Made by a program: the position numbers and the translations under genes. Shown here piece after piece: positions 62,278 through 64,000 of a stretch of DNA of 64,000 nucleotides; within the stretch, counting starts at the first letter, position 1; every line of letters starts with the position of its first letter. Source of the DNA: Burkholderia sp. (GTDB lineage Bacteria; Pseudomonadota; Gammaproteobacteria; Burkholderiales; Burkholderiaceae); the NCBI GenBank assembly GCA_031253835.1, contig JAIRVP010000004.1, positions 1 through 64,000 of the forward strand. The letters are read 5' to 3'. The notes beneath the pieces are model-generated. The model ran no database searches, was not told the origin of the DNA, and worked only from the letters and a program-made list of their open reading frames with translations.

Positions 62278-63336
62278 TCAGACGGTGACCGTCTGCCCCT
62301 GCGGATCCACCGGCCCGAGCCCCAGCTGGCTGAGCTTTTCGACTTCCTTGCCGGTCGCCGCATCCTGCGCTTCGCCCTGGCTGCCGCGCAGGTCGCCTGC
62401 CGACACGCTGACGTCGGACGCATCGATCGTTTCGCGGCCCTGCGGCTGGTGCTTGCCGTTCGTCGAGCCGGTATTCAGGATCTCGGCGGCCGTGCTCTTG
62501 CCGCTGTCGAACGTGACCGAGCCGTCCTGGTTCTGCTTGCCGATGCTCTTGCCGCTCTTGTCGTAGATGTTGCCCTGATCGTCCATCTGCACCTGCACGG
62601 TGCCCTTGTCCGTGCTCAGCTTCACGTTGTGCAGCCCCTGGCCGGCCTGGCCGGAGCCGCCCAGGCCGACCGGGAGCCCGCCGTTCGCGAACGGCGAGTT
62701 GCCCGATTGCGGCACGGTGCCGTTCGGCGACGAACCGTCGCCGAGCGTGATCGTGATGGTCTGGCCGCCGGGCGCGCCGTTGGTGCCGTTCGCGCCGTTG
62801 TTCTGCGGGTAGCTCACCGGAATCGTCGAACCGCCATCCGTGCCGCCGGTGCCGCCGCTGCTGTTGCCGTTGCCGTTGCCGTTCGGGCCGCGCAGGTCGC
62901 CCGCCGACACGCTGACGTCGGACGCATCCATCGTTTCGCGGCCTTGCGGCTGGTGCTTGCCGTTCGCCTCGCCGGTGTTCAGGATCTCGGCCTCGGGGCT
63001 CTTGCCGCTGTCGAACGTGAACGAACCGTCCTGGTTCTGCTTGCCGATGCTCTTGCCGCTCTTGTCGTAGATGTTGCCCTGGCTGTCCATCTGCACCTGC
63101 ACGGTGCCCTTGTCCGTGCTCAGCTTGACGTTGTGCAGCCCCTGGCCCGCGCCACCCAGGCCGTTCGCGCCGCCGTTGGCGCCGGCCGGCGGCTTCAGGA
63201 GCGCAGCCAGCGAACCGGCGTCCAGCGTCAAGTTCACCGGCTGATTGGCCGACGATGCACCATTGGCTCCGGAATTGCCGAAGTCGGTCGGCGTGGTCGT
63301 CGACGGACTGACGGTAATCGTGATATTCGCGGCCAT
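62278..63336 (-). CDS. Gly/Asn-rich harpin-like protein with an 87-residue tandem duplication
   Basis: A 352-residue protein beginning MAANITITVSPSTTT, with AGGAG 8 nt from the ATG. It has two nearly identical 87-residue units at about 64-150 and 232-318 (each starts GQGLHNVKLSTDKGTVQVQM and ends with DVSVSAGDLRG), separated by a Gly/Asn/Ser-rich stretch with a second ITIT motif (QTITITLGD) at about 192. It lacks Cys, has no Sec signal, and is hydrophilic. This composition and the shared ITIT N-terminus with the protein at 36734 suggest T3SS secretion. I find no hrpII box in front. Function unknown. Confidence 0.75.
   Translation of the reverse strand: MAANITITVSPSTTTPTDFGNSGANGASSANQPVNLTLDAGSLAALLKPPAGANGGANGLGGAGQGLHNVKLSTDKGTVQVQMDSQGNIYDKSGKSIGKQNQDGSFTFDSGKSPEAEILNTGEANGKHQPQGRETMDASDVSVSAGDLRGPNGNGNGNSSGGTGGTDGGSTIPVSYPQNNGANGTNGAPGGQTITITLGDGSSPNGTVPQSGNSPFANGGLPVGLGGSGQAGQGLHNVKLSTDKGTVQVQMDDQGNIYDKSGKSIGKQNQDGSVTFDSGKSTAAEILNTGSTNGKHQPQGRETIDASDVSVSAGDLRGSQGEAQDAATGKEVEKLSQLGLGPVDPQGQTVTV
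62383..62643 (-). repeat. Intragenic direct repeat, C-terminal copy
   Basis: A 261-bp segment repeated at 62887-63147 at a constant offset of 504 bp, with no indels and only scattered base differences. It encodes residues about 232-318 of the Gly/Asn-rich protein. The other copy encodes residues about 64-150. Confidence 0.9.
62887..63147 (-). repeat. Intragenic direct repeat, N-terminal copy
   Basis: Partner of the 62383-62643 copy, in the same frame and orientation. Because the units are so similar, recombination between them would delete exactly 504 bp (168 codons) and leave a single-unit protein in frame. Confidence 0.9.
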
Positions 63337-63573
63337 ATCGGACACTCCTGTCTTTGATTGGAAGTATTTACCCGGCTTGCATTTCGTGCGGTCAATATAG
63401 GTGAGTGACTGATTCGGCACGGGAGCCGGTGCGTATCGACGCGCATAAATACGAAGCGAAATATCGATTAAAGCGGGTCATAATTACCTGATTCAGATTC
63501 CTGATCGTGAAAAAATGACCGCCCTTCCCGCAATCGCTCGTTTCTTCGCCGATCGTCGGCCATTGCCGCGACC

Positions 63574-64000
63574 CTAGCGTCGCCCCATCGCCGAGCCGAG
63601 CGACGACTCCAGACGGTCGGTCGGCGACTGCGCCATATGCCTGACGATCGGATCGGGATCGTCCTTCATCTGCTTGGCCCGATCCTCGTCGAGCGGCTTC
63701 TGCGCGACACCGCCGGCCGCGGTTCGCAGATGCGCGATCGCTTCCATCTTCGACATCCCGAGATCGCGCATCAGCTGCAACGCCGACGCGATGTCGCTGC
63801 CGCCGTCGGGCCGCCTGTCCTCGTCGACCGCCTTGCGATAGAACGCCTTCAGATCCTTGTGGCGCACGGCGCCGCTCGCCTCCAGGTAAGCGGGCGCCAG
63901 CGAGTGCCGGCCATGGCTCTCTTCCAGCATGCCGACCACGCGCGCGGCCGCATGCTTCTTCACGAGGTCGACCTCCTGCTTCTTGTTGTCGGTCGACTTG
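63574..64000 (-). CDS. Partial or short protein of unknown function at the right edge
   Basis: The reading frame is open from the right window edge to a stop at 63574. It encodes a hydrophilic, mostly helical protein (KDLKAFYRKAVDEDRRPDGG; ASALQLMRDLGMSKMEAIAH) with an Arg-rich end. Two readings are possible: a C-terminus of a longer gene from outside the window, since the frame stays open upstream, or a 129-residue protein starting at GTG 63963 behind AGGAGG. Being next to harpin-like genes, it may be a T3SS-linked effector, but I do not recognise it. Confidence 0.5.
   Translation of the reverse strand, partial: KSTDNKKQEVDLVKKHAAARVVGMLEESHGRHSLAPAYLEASGAVRHKDLKAFYRKAVDEDRRPDGGSDIASALQLMRDLGMSKMEAIAHLRTAAGGVAQKPLDEDRAKQMKDDPDPIVRHMAQSPTDRLESSLGSAMGRR

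Noticed and set aside
63337-63573. An hrpII box upstream of the duplicated Gly/Asn-rich gene
   Set aside because: Minus-strand TTCG sequences are present (63452-63460) but none has a partner at N16 spacing, so no HrpB site can be claimed.

Overview
The window is very GC-rich DNA typical of Burkholderia, most probably the Burkholderia cepacia complex. Two protein secretion systems of recognisable beta-proteobacterial layout lie here: a type VI secretion system (T6SS, about 1-22.6 kb) and a Hrp group II (Ralstonia/Xanthomonas-like, 'bcsc'-type) type III secretion system (T3SS, about 35.5-64 kb). A metabolic and stress-response block separates them. Species assignment is inference from gene content and composition.

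1-22.6 kb, T6SS. A long minus-strand operon runs tssJ-tssK-tssL-tssM-tagF-ppkA-tssA-tssB-tssC-hcp-tssE-tssF-tssG-clpV-vgrG, with many 1-16 bp overlaps; vgrG is cut by the window edge. Divergent from tssJ are a TssQ-type lipoprotein and the FHA protein TagH. PpkA (kinase), TagH (FHA) and TagF suggest threonine-phosphorylation control, but no PppA phosphatase is visible here. TssL carries a C-terminal OmpA domain and TssM an intact Walker A.

22.7-35.1 kb, intervening block. It holds an aminoglycoside-phosphotransferase-fold enzyme; an aldehyde dehydrogenase; a three-gene molybdenum hydroxylase (2Fe-2S subunit, molybdopterin subunit, tri-haem cytochrome c); a TetR-oxidoreductase-monooxygenase operon with two copies of one 15-bp operator; a Tat-exported putative lipoprotein of unknown function; and a KfrA-like coiled-coil DNA-binding protein.

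35.5-64 kb, T3SS. The minus operon is hrpB1-sctI-sctJ-sctK-sctL-sctN-sctO-sctT, followed by the AraC-type regulator hrpB and the secretin sctC. The divergent plus operon is sctU-V-P-Q-R-S-hpaA, then sctD-hrpD6-pilin-hpaB. Flanking genes encode likely secreted accessory proteins (a harpin-like/phage-lysozyme fusion, two Gly/Asn-rich proteins with ITIT N-termini, one carrying an 87-residue duplication), a formyltransferase, two GNAT acetyltransferases, a BamE-like lipoprotein and the OmpR-type regulator hrpG.

Control. Reading the promoters by eye I found six TTCG-N16-TTCG elements (hrpII/PIP boxes, the HrpB/HrpX target), most followed 31-32 bp later by a -10-like hexamer. They sit in front of hrpB1, sctU, sctD, the lysozyme fusion, a harpin-like gene and, unexpectedly, a formyltransferase gene not known as a T3SS component. 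The expected circuit is HrpG -> HrpB -> hrpII-box promoters. HrpG here seems to lack the phospho-acceptor Asp of its receiver domain.
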